64,000 bases of DNA from Ipomoea triloba. Lineage: Eukaryota > Streptophyta > Magnoliopsida > Solanales > Convolvulaceae. Numbering within the stretch: the stretch's first letter is position 1; every line of letters starts with the position of its first letter. Positions 47,601-59,374 of the stretch are shown here, piece after piece. The stretch lies in the NCBI RefSeq assembly GCF_003576645.1, contig NC_044923.1, forward strand, positions 12,253,212 through 12,317,211, read 5' to 3'. A program made the translations under genes and the position numbers. The notes below the pieces were generated by a model. That model made no database searches. It was not told the origin of the DNA and saw only the letters and a program-made list of their open reading frames with translations.

Positions 47601-49784
47601 GCCAAAATTGAATCTGGAAAACTCGAGCTTGAGGCAGTGTCTTTTGATCCGAGGGCAATTTTGGACGATGTCCTGTCACTTTTTTCTGGGAAGTCACAGG
47701 AGAAAGGAGTAGAGGTATTTTATATTTGATCATTTGTTCATGCAAGCCTTCATCTCTTCTCCTATCAAATCTGCTTATATTTCTATTTTTATTAGTTATT
47801 TATTCATTTGTGTTCATTTATTTATTTATTCTTTTTGCAAAAAAACTATATGAGAGAGCAGTTGGCAGTTTATATCTCGGATAAGATACCAAAGTTGCTA
47901 ATTGGTGATCCAGGGAGATTTCGGCAGATCATCACAAACTTGATGGGAAACTCAATCAAAGTAAGTCATTTAACTTAAAATTCGAAAAGAAAAGGAATAT
48001 TTTACATCTGAAATTTTAGTGATATGAGAAAAGAAAGCCAATACCTGTATTTCTTATGGATAAAGAAAGAGATTCATGCTTGTTAATCTATGTCCTGAAG
48101 GATAGGAAATTTTGTGCCTCAACTGGGTACATTGCATCAAAGATCACTTATGATTTGTTTATTGGCAGTTTACTGAGAAGGGGCATATATTTGTTACTGT
48201 CCACCTTGCCGAGGAGGTGGTTGTTGAGCATGAATCAAGTTACGCTTTGAGTGGGTTCTCGATTGAGCATGAATCAAGTAGCACTTTGAGTGGATTCCTG
48301 GTAGCTGATAGACGACAGAGCTGGAAAAAATTCAAAGCTTTTCAAGAAGGATTCTCTTCTTTCAAGTTGACATCGGACCAGATCAATTTAATTGTCTCGG
48401 TTGAAGACACAGGCGTTGGGATTCCGTTTGAAGCTCAATCTCGTGTATTCACCCCCTTTATGCAAGTTGGCCCCTCTATTGCACGGATTCATGGGGGTAC
48501 TGGTATTGGATTGAGTATAAGCAAATGTTTGGTGCACCTCATGAAAGGTGAAATTGGTTTCGTAAGCTTGCCAAAGACTGGGTCCACATTTACTTTTACA
48601 GCTGTTTTTGCTAATGGTTCTTTTAGTTCGAATGAGCTGAAGGGTCAGCACATTAATGATGAGTCCAACTCCGTTTTTTCTGAATTCAAAGGGATGAGAG
48701 CCTTAGTTGTGGATCCCAGACCTGTACGAGCCCAGGTCTCAAAGTATCACATTCAACGCCTTGGTATTTACGTTAAGGTGGTTCCAGATTTGAATCATGG
48801 GTACACTTGTTTAAGCACTGAGAAAACAAATATAAATATTGTACTCGTGGAACAAGAAGTGTGGGATATGGATTCAGGGATGGCCACAGAGTTTGTAGAG
48901 AAATTAAGAAGCTACGATATCAGTTGTTCTCCTAAACTATTTGTTTTAGCTAATTGTGCAAGTGCTACACGAGCGAACACCTCAATTTTTGGTGTTTCTA
49001 CTCCATTTGTCATTATGAAGCCATTACGGGCTAGTATGCTTGCTGCTTCTCTTCAGCGTGCTTTGGGGGTTAACAACCGAGGAAATTACCGGAATGGAGG
49101 GCTTTCTGGTGTTCCTCTTTCTGAGCTCCTTCACAAAAGAAAGATACTTGTTGTGGATGACAACCCTGTGAACCTAAGAGTAGCTAATGCTGCCCTGCGT
49201 AAGTATGGTGCTGATGTGGTCTGCATAGATAGTGGGGAACAGGCAATCTCACATCTGCGGCCTCCTCATCGCTTTGATGCCTGTTTTATGGATATTCAGA
49301 TGCCAAAAATGGACGGGTAAGTCTCACCTGATCACTCTTATGCTTAATGTATGTATATATTGTTCCTGCACTATTATTTGCTGCCTGCTTCCATTTACGT
49401 ATTGACATTGCTGTATTTCTTTATTTTAACTTAAATTTTATGCTCATACGGTTAATTTTTTAATTTTTTATATATCCATAATCTGTTATACATTTTCATA
49501 AAAGAAGTGTTAAGTTGACAATCATTATTTGATCATACAGGTTTGAAGCTACAAAGAGAATCCGTGAACTTGAACGTCAAGCTAATAGTCAAAACGAACA
49601 TGGTGAACTTCTGGTAAATGCCTCAAACTGGCATGTGCCCATTCTGGCGATGACTGCTGATGTAATTCATGCTACAAATGAACAATGCCTGAAGTGTGGA
49701 ATGGATGGATACGTCTCGAAACCATTTGAACCAGAACAACTTTACCGCGAAGTTTCAAGGTTTTTTCATGTCAAATCAAATTAG
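44635..49784 (+). CDS. AHK3: CHASE-domain hybrid histidine kinase, cytokinin receptor, AHK3 type
   Basis: Ten coding exons join in frame: 44635-45114, 45567-45836, 46014-46183, 46593-46805, 47076-47262, 47351-47402, 47485-47714, 47862-47960, 48169-49316 and 49541-49784. The product is 1030 residues, close to the family size. Order: hydrophobic segments near 20-45 and 85-110, CHASE domain (about 165-370), third membrane segment (about 384-405), kinase H-box [13 protein letters not shown] with phospho-acceptor His447, ATP-binding motifs VEDTGVGIP and [10 protein letters not shown], a degenerate receiver (about 715-830), and the true receiver with Asp897/898 and phospho-acceptor Asp942 in [12 protein letters not shown]. 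It should bind cytokinin in the ER lumen or apoplast and start a His-Asp phosphorelay to HPt proteins and response regulators. The start [12 protein letters not shown] matches the AHK3 N-terminus. A 39-bp duplication lies at 48223-48300. Confidence 0.96.
48223..48300 (+). repeat. 39-bp in-frame tandem duplication in AHK3-type exon 9
   Basis: Two adjacent 13-codon units read [13 protein letters not shown] and [13 protein letters not shown]. They lie between the ATP-binding N-box and the G1 motif of the kinase, in a linker known to vary among receptors. The frame is kept. Confidence 0.9.
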
Positions 49785-50280
49785 AAACTGTGGAAAACGC
49801 TTCTGGTTTCATGCTTGTAGTAGTGGCTTTGAGCTCAGACAGATACCTGTTCTTCGAGACACTACAGAGCAGTTAAAACAATGACACAAGTTTCCCCGAC
49901 AGTGAGTATATTTTTGCTTAAATTTGCTTGACATTCTGATTTTTAGTTTTGATGATTACTTGGACTGATACATGTCTCTCCAGATTCCAGAAAATGCATG
50001 TCTTTAATCAACACGGAATGTATATACAAGTCGAGAGTTGTTTGCGTGGATGCCATTCAAAGCTCAACCACGAGAGAAGAATCTGATGGCCCGATGGCCC
50101 TTGTTGTATCGTAAAAGACAAAGTTGTAGGGTTCATCTTCTTCTTCCCCTTTGCACAAGTTTTTGATCCTTCACCCCCCCCCCACCCGTGTTGGGAAGAA
50201 GTCTCATCTTTGTATCATTGAAGTTAAAACACAGAGCAATGGGCATTGTATATGTTGGATTTGAATAAATCATTTTAGGG
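49785..50280 (+). terminator. 3' UTR and probable poly(A) signal of the AHK3-type gene
   Basis: A likely 3' UTR intron runs from GTGAGT near 49901 to CTCTCCAG near 49982. AATAAA at 50264-50269 is a candidate polyadenylation signal. A nine- to ten-base C run (about 50175) lies inside. Confidence 0.45.
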
Positions 50281-52153
50281 TGTAGTAGTAGTGTAGTCAA
50301 CATAAATGTTGGTTTAGCACAGACAGGGTCAGGGTTGGTTGATGCCTAAGTACAGAAATCAAATAGATCAGTTTCACAGTATTGTACAGCTAAAAGGACT
50401 AGATTGATTTACCATTTCATATCCAAGTATAGTGCAAGCTTCTGTTTTCCATATTCTAGTGTGCACTTAAATATATACTCCCTTTGTTCCATATTATGTG
50501 TTTGGTTCAGTTAACGAGGTTTGATTGAAGTTATTTTGAATTTAATTTTTCATGTTTAGTATTAGTATATAAAATTTATAGATTTTTTTAAACAAAATAA
50601 GAGCTTTATTAATAAGAAAAAAATAAATGTCTTACATATAATGGCCCAAAAGTGACCATAAATCAATCAAGGCCTAAAGAAGAGGCCTGATAGAACAAAT
50701 TGCTCTAACTACACAGTATATACAATTTGTAGATAATAATGCATGAGAAAGTAGAGAGTAAAAATGGGAGAAATTGGCTTCAAGATACTTTATTAATTCT
50801 TGAGAGAATTTAGAGAGAGAGAGAGAGTGGAGGAGCCAAATCCCCTTAACGGAAGGACGAAGACCCTTTATATAGGCCTAAAAGCTGCCCCATTGACTTT
50901 AACCTTGACCCGAACCGTTTGACTTCGACCCGACCACAAAACGAAAGCGTGAACGTATAGGGAGGTAAAACCGGGATATATTCTCTATCAAGTAGCTCCC
51001 CAGTCCGTGCTTGACGTCGAGCCAACGAGGAAGGGTTCGGGCTGGAAACACTAACTACATAGTCTGTGACTTACGCTGGTTGCCTCGTTAAAAACTTTAG
51101 ACTAAGAAAAAATTCAATGGGAAAAAAATCTTAGCCAAGGAAAAAAGATCACAACCTTAAGCGCCAATGAGGAAGAGTTCGAGCTGGAAAAACTGATCGT
51201 ATAGTCTGTGACTTACGCCGGTTGCCTCGTTAAAAACTCACGATTTAAAGATTCAATTTTACTAATTGAGGGATTGGACTTACCTACGATCTAAGGTTCG
51301 AATCTCACCAATCAAGAGATTGGGTTTCACCAATCAGAAGATTGGATTTTTAATGAGATCTAGCGATAAAGTCTTACCAATCAAGGGATTGAATTTATTC
51401 ACGGTCTAAGGACCTTTATTGATCTTACCGATCATAAGTGAGAATGTTTCTCCCATTTCCCTTTACTCGGGCTAATCAGTCGTAGTTAGTTTGAGCCTGA
51501 TCAAACCTTGACCCAAATTTCTTGGCTCCAAGATCGTTCTTGGCCGATCGTGTTTGGTTAGTTTTGATTACCACGTTAACGGGTTTTTGAAAACCGAAAT
51601 CATTTGAATGGGGCATTTTCTCATTTTCGTGCTCCGTTTACGAACCGAGGGTCCTAAGTGGAGGGATGCTAGGAGACTTGGAAGTCTAGCGAAACCGGGA
51701 AGGTCATTATGCTCGGGAAGTGCATTATGGTCGGGAATTGCTCTAGTGAGCAACGTAGGTCGAGATAGTTTCCCTACGATCCTATTAGTGTAGGCCCCCA
51801 CTCCCTATGTTGGGAGAATAGTCAGCATAAGGGAGTAGATACGGTGGCCTCCCGAGTTTGTTTTCAATTTTGACTGTAGTCGGGAAGTGACTCGGTTGAG
51901 TTCACGGTGCCGATGTATCGAACCATGTTTAGTATCGATGGTCGATTTGCCTAACTTGCAGGACTTTGGGGATTCACGAGGTTTAAACTTATCGATCAAG
52001 GGATCAGACCTCTAACACGATAGAGGGTTTGAATGCTACTGATCGAGCGATCAAACTTTTAACGTGACAAAGTGATCAATTTTTACCAATCAAGAGATTG
52101 GATTTACCCGGGGTAGGAAGTCCGACCTGGTGGGCTCAATTGACTTCTTCATA

Positions 52154-52860
52154 GGGCTTAATGCCGAGAACTGGTCCCGGGCTCACCATGCCGATGGTGG
52201 CGATACCGACCTAATCGGGCTTACAGTGGTGGTGGTGGAAATCCCGATCTAATCGGACTTAATTGTCTACTACATAGGGCTTATGTCGAGATATGGTCTC
52301 GGGCTCATCGTGCTGAAGTGGCAATGCCGACCTAATCAGGCTTAAGGCACTTATGGTGATAATGCTGACCTAACCGGGCTTAATTGCCTACTATGCAGGG
52401 CTTATGCCAAGATATGGTCCCGGGCTCATCGTGTCGAAGGTGGCAATGCCAAACTAATCAGGCTTAAGGCGCCGGTGGTGGTAATGCCGACCTAATCGTA
52501 CTTAAATGCATACTACGTAGGGCTTATGCCGAGATATGGTCTCGGACTCATCGTGCCGATGGTGGCAATGCCGACCTAATCGGGCTTAAGGCGCTGGTGG
52601 TGGTAATGCCGACTTAACTGGACTTAAATGCCTACTATGTAGGGCTTATGCAAAGATATGGTCTCGGGCTCATCGTGCCGATGGTGGCAATGCCGACCTA
52701 ATCGGGCTTAAAGCGCCGGTGATGGTAATGCCGACCTAACCGGACTTAAATACCTACTACGTAGAGCTTATGCCGAGATACGGTCTTAGGCTCATCGTGC
52801 CGATGGTGGCAATGCCGACCTAGTCGGACCTAAGGCGCCGGTGGTGGTAATGACAAACTA
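52154..52860. repeat. 122-bp tandem array, six copies
   Basis: Units start near 52154, 52277, 52398, 52520, 52642 and 52764, giving a period of 121-123 bp. Each unit contains GGGCTTATGCCGAGATATGG, CTCATCGTGCCGATGGTGG and GGTGGTAATGCCGACCTAAC. Units differ by point changes but hardly by length. Confidence 0.92.
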
Positions 52861-52973
52861 ACCGATCGTTCATACATGATCATTGAGATCGGTTTGACTT
52901 TTCCGTCGTAATCGATCTCAATGATCGTAAATGGGCACCTTACTCCCGACGCCCTATAACCGGGCAAATAAAC

Positions 52974-53285
52974 GGGCACCTTGTTCCCGCAGTGGGCACT
53001 TATACACCCAAAGATGGGTCCGAGGACCATAACGGGCACCTTGCTCCCGTAGATGGGCACCATACACCCAAAGATCGGTCCAAGGACCAAAACAGGCACC
53101 TTGCTCCCGTAATGGGCACTATACACCCAAAGACTGATTCAAGTACCATAATGTGCACCTTGCACCCGTAGTAGGCACTATACACCCAAAGATGGGTCTA
53201 AGGACCATAACGGGCATATTGCTCCCGTAGTGGACACTATACACCCAAAGATCGGTCCGATGACCATAACGAGCACGTTGCTTTC
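52974..53285. repeat. 60-bp tandem array, five to six copies
   Basis: Units start near 52974, 53034, 53094, 53153, 53212 and 53271. Each contains GGGCACCTTGCTCCCGTAG, ATACACCCAAAGAT and CCAAGGACCATAAC. It directly follows the 122-bp array and is unrelated to it in sequence. Confidence 0.92.
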
Positions 53286-53460
53286 GAGATTTAATCCCGG
53301 ACTTACAATGCCGGTGGTGGAAGGACCGACCTAACCTGACTTAGTTACATATTCATTACAACAATTCCTAGTACTAAGCTAAGAATAGTACAACTCCTAA
53401 ATTAAAATTACAATGAAAGCAATAATTTTGAAAATTTGAGAATTGCAAACAATATGCCCA

Positions 53461-54803
53461 GAGCTCGATGGTGCCGCTAAGGAAAAATAGTGAAATGTCT
53501 CTTCTTGGTCGCCCAGGTTAAAAATAATGGGATCGGGTTACTCAGGCCATCACCCCCCGGGCATCACTGAGCGGTTGGTAAACCATCATTCAAGGTAATG
53601 ACATTTTGGAACCTGGTTGCGTCGTTCCGAAAATTCTGACCTCCCCGACCCCAGTATCTACCCGGCAAGATCTAAATATTCAGTTTGCAGCGGATCGATC
53701 GCAAATCATAAGCCTGTATAACCGAGCTAGACCACCCGACTGGTTGCCCATTTTTGAACGTCACTGTGGAATCCTTGATCGATAACAACAGGCGTTTCAA
53801 ACTTGAGAGCAAATCAGCAGCTGGTTTACCTGTAATGGCCATTCGGAGAATTGGCCAGTCAACAAGATGGATTTGCAACCTTTATGATCCACCTGCTCCG
53901 ATCTTTATCCCGGGCTGGTCGCTGTTTACAAAAGCTCGGAAAGCAACAATTGAATTGGATGGCTTGACTTGTCACCCGATCATATGATGATTGATGAATG
54001 GCTCAACTACCGACTGCCCCACGATGCTTGGGCAACGATTTAAATAGGATGTTGAAACCAGTTGGGTTGATGTTTTATGGTCGGTGTCCATGTTGCGAGA
54101 ATTTGTATTTATTACGACTAATTCGACAGGAACTGAGCTCGGCAAAGAGTGTGATGATGTTCTCAGAATTTAAACCAATAAACTATCTAGGAATTACTCA
54201 TCATGCTGATGACCGAGGTCGGTAACCGACGTTTGGGCTCACCTTCATAATAACTTTGCAGATCATACACACACCACATTCTCCATTCTTTGGTTTTGGT
54301 GGCAGTCGTGGAGCTTCGAATGTATATGCTAGCATAGAGAGATAGTTGTGGTTGTTATGGTCAACTCGGGAAGTTTCCGCTGCTAAGCCATCATGATGGT
54401 TGTTGGATGCTTGGAAAAATATGAATAATGAATTTGGTAGCACTGATCGGCGAAGTCAGGCGGATAGCCTGGTAGGGGATATTTAACCGTTGTCGGAGAA
54501 TTGCACGCGATGACTGCAATTGAGCATCCATTCTTTAGATTCTACGAAGCTGCGATAGCCCGGTGGTAGCCTGTATCAATTCTACTCATTATGTATTCGG
54601 TCAAAAATAGGAAGATCTCAGTAGGCTAACAGTTGTATTCGTGACTATTCTCACCGGTGAGCCCGAGGATAATGTTTTGGCTGGGAAACTCAGTGAACAC
54701 AGGAACTCAATGGTGATCTAGCTCTGAAAGTTGGAAAGATATGTAGAACAAAACAACCATGACGAGGCATGACAGCGTAGTAGGGAAGACCGGAGAAGGC
54801 CGG
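53461..54803. other. unassigned segment inside the Tat element region
   Basis: Moderate-GC, non-repetitive sequence with short open frames on both strands (53754-53987 and 53998-54225 on plus; 53672-53878 on minus). None shows a domain that I recognise. It lies between the tandem arrays and the inserted chromovirus LTR, where some Tat elements carry an extra antisense ORF. That identity is inference only. Confidence 0.3.
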
Positions 54804-57091
54804 TGTAACACCCCCAATTCTAAACAGGAAGAATTAAGTAAAAAGGGACAAATTTTAGAAAGTTCAACGCAGAAATTGAGTGACAAAAGAACTTAATTGG
54901 GGTGTAACCGCCACATTTGAGTCAACACGATCCCAAATGCTGAGGCTAAACTAAACATCCAAGATAGTAGAACATCCCATCCAATCCAAAACATAAGTCT
55001 AATACCCAATATACAAATATCTAACATAGGCACCAGCATCCAAGAGTTTACTAATAAGTACTCAACCCAAAAAAAATACAAGTCTTGACATAATAAGAAC
55101 TAAGGAGCTAAACTAGCAAAAGGTCGATATCGCGCCCTCAACCAAGCAGACAAGCAAACTACTCCAGACCTGAAAACATTACTAAAACTTTAGCGAAAAT
55201 GCTAAATAAAATCCTACTCCAATCCGTAAAATAAGTGCATTTATAGTTTTCTAAAATAGATATACTTGATAATAGGTTTTGGTACCTTAAGTACCACACA
55301 CGCTACTTATCAAACTCTACAACGTAAAGTCCAATAAGCTTGACTCAAAATGAGGATGGAGGTTTAGTAAAAGAGGTTTAAAATATGGTAAGTAGCACCC
55401 TACTCACAAGGATTACCATAGTAAAGAAGAAAATATTCATAGCACCTATTTTTCCTTCGCAATCTCACTTCATATAAGTATAGTATTTGAAAACATAAGG
55501 AAATCCATATAGTCATGGAGGAATATGCTATTTACTTTCTCAAAACATTATCCATATCAAGAGGTATTCTCAATATATCCATTTCTCAAACCCATAGCAT
55601 AACCATAGCACACATATATTATAATAGTGGAGGTATCCAACAATTCTTAATTCATAGTTAAATTATCAAGTAAAACATAAGTATGGAGGTACTCAAATCA
55701 CCAATAGGAGGATAGGAACGGAGCTTACCTCCACTACCGAACCTTCACACCTATTCAATATAAATGGAAACAGGAACTAGAAACCTAAGTGCGCACACCC
55801 CGGGGATTCCAAGCCCCAAAGGTAGTTACTAGCCCTAGTAACCCAGGATTTTTACTACCAGGTTACCCACCCAATCAATAACCAATAGGACCGCAGCCCT
55901 AGGTTCTCATATCAATAGCAAATAGGACCGCAGCCCTAAGTGCTCACAATAATCTGGACCGCAGCCCAAGATTCTCGTAACCTCCAATAATAAAAATATA
56001 GATAACCTCCATATAGTTTATAAACATAAGAATGTTCTCCAAAATAGATTTCTATTTCCAAAGTAAAGTATCCTCCAAGACAACAAATAAATTTCCAAAA
56101 TGTACACAGATTTGTATATAATCAAAATATAGCCTCTATGAACCCACAAAGATTGTAATAAAGGCACAATGGCCAAAACCAAATCTAACTTGTCCAAATC
56201 CATTTGTATAATCATTTGAAAATCATACTAACTCACCATACATAGTACTAGAATAAATATAATCATTATTCGATGTCAAAATAATTTACTTAACAATATT
56301 CAAGTTTCCAAAACGTAAACCCATATATTTCTATGTACCTAATTTCAGTGACATTTATATGTATAAAAGAAAATACTAAACTAACATATTATATATATAA
56401 ATATAAATCATATATATATACTTACGCACACACACATACCCAGTATACATATATATCACATATATACACTACTCACTTACACATTCACTTAATATATATT
56501 ATATATACTTACGCACACACACATACCCAGCATATATATATATATATATATATATAATACATATATATATCTATATATATAATACACAAAAATTTACACC
56601 CATACTAATTATTACACATATATATATAACTAAGGTGTAAGATTTTGAAACCAAAACACATCACATTGAGCTCAAAACAGTCCAAAACACAGTGGAGTTC
56701 CAAAAGCACAATATATCTCATATTTTGATGTTTAAAACAAGGAATAGGTTGATGGACATAGGATTTTACCTCAAACTAAGCTCCAACACTTCAATACTCC
56801 CTAAGCTTGACCACTCCCTCCTTCACCTACCTCTTCTTCTCCTACTAGACTCCATTACACAGTGACAAGGAAGAAAATCAAGGAATAGTTTGGTTTTAGA
56901 ATGATCAAGCAGGAGAGAAGACAAAACACTTACCTAACTGAGTTAGAGTACAAATGTGAGTGATTCTTAGCTTGGTCTTGCCCTGGTGTTGTAGAAGAAT
57001 GAGGATGGTTTGAGTGAATAGAAGAGGGAGGGTGAGAAGGGATGTGAATAGGGTATGCATATATATATATAGGGTCTAGGGTTTGTGTCTG

Positions 57092-57144
<53 letters not shown>

Positions 57145-57436
57145 AATCTTATTGGGCCAAAATGGGGTTGATGATTGGGCAAGAGTGATGGGCTTGGTAA
57201 GAATGTGATATCTTCTTTGCCTTTTTGGGCTTAGCCTCATGTCATGAATTATTTCAAATATTTGGACTCTGTGTCTTGACAATCTAACGAAATTTTAGAT
57301 ATCATAGAATCATAGGCTAAGATATAAGAAAATATTATTTTGAAATTTGTTTTGAGAATGGGTGTTATTCTAGAAAATAATTTTTGAAATACTTATACGA
57401 TGAGGGATTTGGGTTTAAATTTTATGGGGTGTCACA
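54804..57436 (-). mobile_element. chromovirus (Tekay/Del-like) 3' LTR, reverse
   Basis: A 2.63-kb LTR that on the minus strand starts TGTGACACCCCATAAAA and ends GGGGGTGTTACA. Just right of it (57437-57480) the reverse polypurine tract CCCTACCCTCCTTAAAAGGG leads into integrase/chromodomain sequence. This fixes it as the 3' LTR of a minus-strand element. The left flank GCCGG (54799-54803) would be one target-site copy. It contains TA-rich microsatellites near 56380-56640 and 57095-57142. Confidence 0.82.
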
Positions 57437-57631
57437 CCCTACCCTCCTTAAAAGGGAGCTTCGTCCCCGAAGCTAGAAGTCATTTTGTAACGGGGATTTT
57501 TTTTTTTTTTTTGGGAAGAGGTGGAGTAGTAGGAGTCTTAGTTATAATTTGAAGAGAGAACTAAACAACTCAAGAAGTATGTCTTACCCACTTAACAATC
57601 GAACTACACTTGAATTCAAACTATGCTTAAA

Positions 57632-58135
57632 CTAAAGCTCAATGATACCTTTCTCGAATAAAGTCGGGTAACGCCTCCTCATATCATCCTCCGCCTCCCA
57701 AGTTGCCTCCTCGACCAAGTGGTTTGACCACAAGACTTTCACAAGCTTTACTGACTTCCTACGAGTCTCCCTTGTCTTAGTATCCAAGATTCTCACAGGT
57801 TTCTCTTCATATGCCAATGTCTCATCCAACTCCACGACCTTAATAAGCATCACGATAACATCCTTAGTAATCTGTCTACTAATTGGGGTTGTCAAACACA
57901 ATGATTAGCCTTACCTCGGGTTGAATTACATGTGAAGCATCGTGCACATACTTCTTTAGCTGGGATACGTGGAACACGTCGTGCACCTTTTCTAGTTCGG
58001 TTGGTAGGGCCAACCGGTATGCCACCTTCCCAATCTTCTCTAGTAAATCGTAAGGTCCTATGAACCTAGGACTCAATTTGCCTTTCTTCCCAAATCGCAT
58101 CACCCCCTTAGTAGGCGAGACTTTCAACAATACCT
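57632..58135 (-). pseudogene. chromovirus integrase C-terminus plus chromodomain, truncated
   Basis: The first frame (58130-57879) gives the integrase C-terminal module: [20 protein letters not shown] and [20 protein letters not shown]. After a one-base frameshift near 57895, the frame 57901-57632 gives the chromodomain with VKVLWSNHLVEEATWEAEDD and RYPTLFE. The chromodomain is thought to guide integration by reading chromatin marks. Everything upstream (gag to integrase catalytic core) is missing at about 58136, so the element is 5' truncated. It is next to its own 3' LTR. Confidence 0.88.
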
Positions 58136-58899
58136 AACATTGAAATCCATCTTAATTCATTCTACACAACTTTTGGTAGCTTGGGAACACATTCATCTAC
58201 TTCATACGCACCTCCACGAACACCAGCTATGGATCCATGATGGTTGCTCGAGAATTCTGCGAGACATATTCAAAATTTTTTTGGATCTATCATGTTATGC
58301 TCTCTTCATTCATTCAAGTAACGCTGGGGGTGGTCAGTAGCTCAGGAACTTTAAAGGACCAGGTACGATGAATTCTAAGCTCACCCCTCTAACCAAGAAA
58401 CAATTTAGAGTAGGAAGACCACCAGGTCAAGAGGGTCCGAACGGCTTGAGCAAGTCTGGTGAACCCTTGATCATTGTGATCGGTGACCGGAGACCTGCCT
58501 GGCAATAGCTTCGGAAATCTGCTCGAAACTAAATTTAGTTGGCAAGTAATAGTGGTCGACTGTGGCTCGGGAAGTTCGTATCAGGGCAACTGAGCTAGTC
58601 TCGATCTTCAACCAGAACCTAGGTGGAGCAATGGGGGGCAGTTTTGGCACTTTTGTGAAAAAACTCGTCCTCGGTGAAATGAAAAAGAAAAGAAGACCCA
58701 TAATCAGCAACTCTCAACGGAATTTCGCCCTTCTCAGTTTCGAAGACTTGGAGAACGTAGGGACACCGATCATGAAGCTGATCGGCCAACAAGATGAAGT
58801 TGCAGCTAGAGTTCAACTTTGCTCCGATTCTTGGAAGAACGAAAATCTTTCATCTCCAATCACCCAGTCTAAGAGTTAACCAGTTGGATTGTGCAAGTA
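58136..58899. other. unassigned segment between chromovirus and Tat integrase remnant
   Basis: Contains a 105-codon plus-strand frame (58562-58879) antisense to the Tat coding strand, with segments such as IRATELVSIFNQNLGG and SFEDLENVGTPIMKLIG. I do not recognise it. Overlapping minus-strand frames are no better. Together with 53461-54803 it may be the Tat element's own 3' region, split by the chromovirus. Confidence 0.3.
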
Positions 58900-59374
58900 T
58901 GTTCAAGGTAATTATTAACATCACTTGATGTGCCGAGCAAATTTCTGAGTGCGCTTCTTCCATCACCTTTTCAGCATCAGCCGAGAACTAACATAACAAA
59001 AGGGGTCCCCCGAAAGACCTATTGTACAATCTTCTGTCCTTCAAGACATAGGACGATGCCATTCTCTTAATTCCAGCTGCTTCCACCGAGTCATCGGGCA
59101 GCTCGACCTTTTCTTTATACATGATAAGGTCGGCCAACAATTGGGCCTCTGGAGTAACTTCCTACTCATTATCACTTTCTCCTTGGTTTCGATCTTGTTC
59201 GCTTATCACATTCACTTTCTCCGCACCCTCGTCCCGAGCTTCTACACTTGGTCGCTCCACCATTTCTTTCCGACATATGCCTACTAAGTACTCTGATATT
59301 CCACCTAACTTTATTTTAGACAGAACATTTGCTTCCGAGTTTTCCGCTCTAGGAACATGGTCGATCTCATAGGC
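58900..59374 (-). pseudogene. Tat-lineage integrase N-terminal remnant
   Basis: On the minus strand, after the archaeal-type RNase H, the translation reads IDHVPRAENSEANVLSK. It continues into LLADLIMYKEKVELPDDS, VLKDRRLYNRSFGGPLL and EEAHSEICSAHQV. That is the standard run from RNase H into the integrase zinc-binding domain (the last His corresponds to the HHCC motif). It has in-frame stops, and the integrase catalytic core (D,D-35-E) is absent. Confidence 0.7.

Larger units (their letters stand above)
50570..53460 (-). mobile_element. 3' non-coding/LTR region of the Tat-lineage element
   Basis: Continuous repeat sequence left of the reverse-strand Tat polyprotein. Two copies of GGTTGCCTCGTTAAAAACT (about 51079 and 51217) and many ATCAAGAGATTGG motifs (51240-51430) are typical of Tat/Retand-type 3' regions. 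It also holds the 122-bp and 60-bp arrays. The outer LTR edge on the left is not resolved. Open frames here are not coding. Confidence 0.5.
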
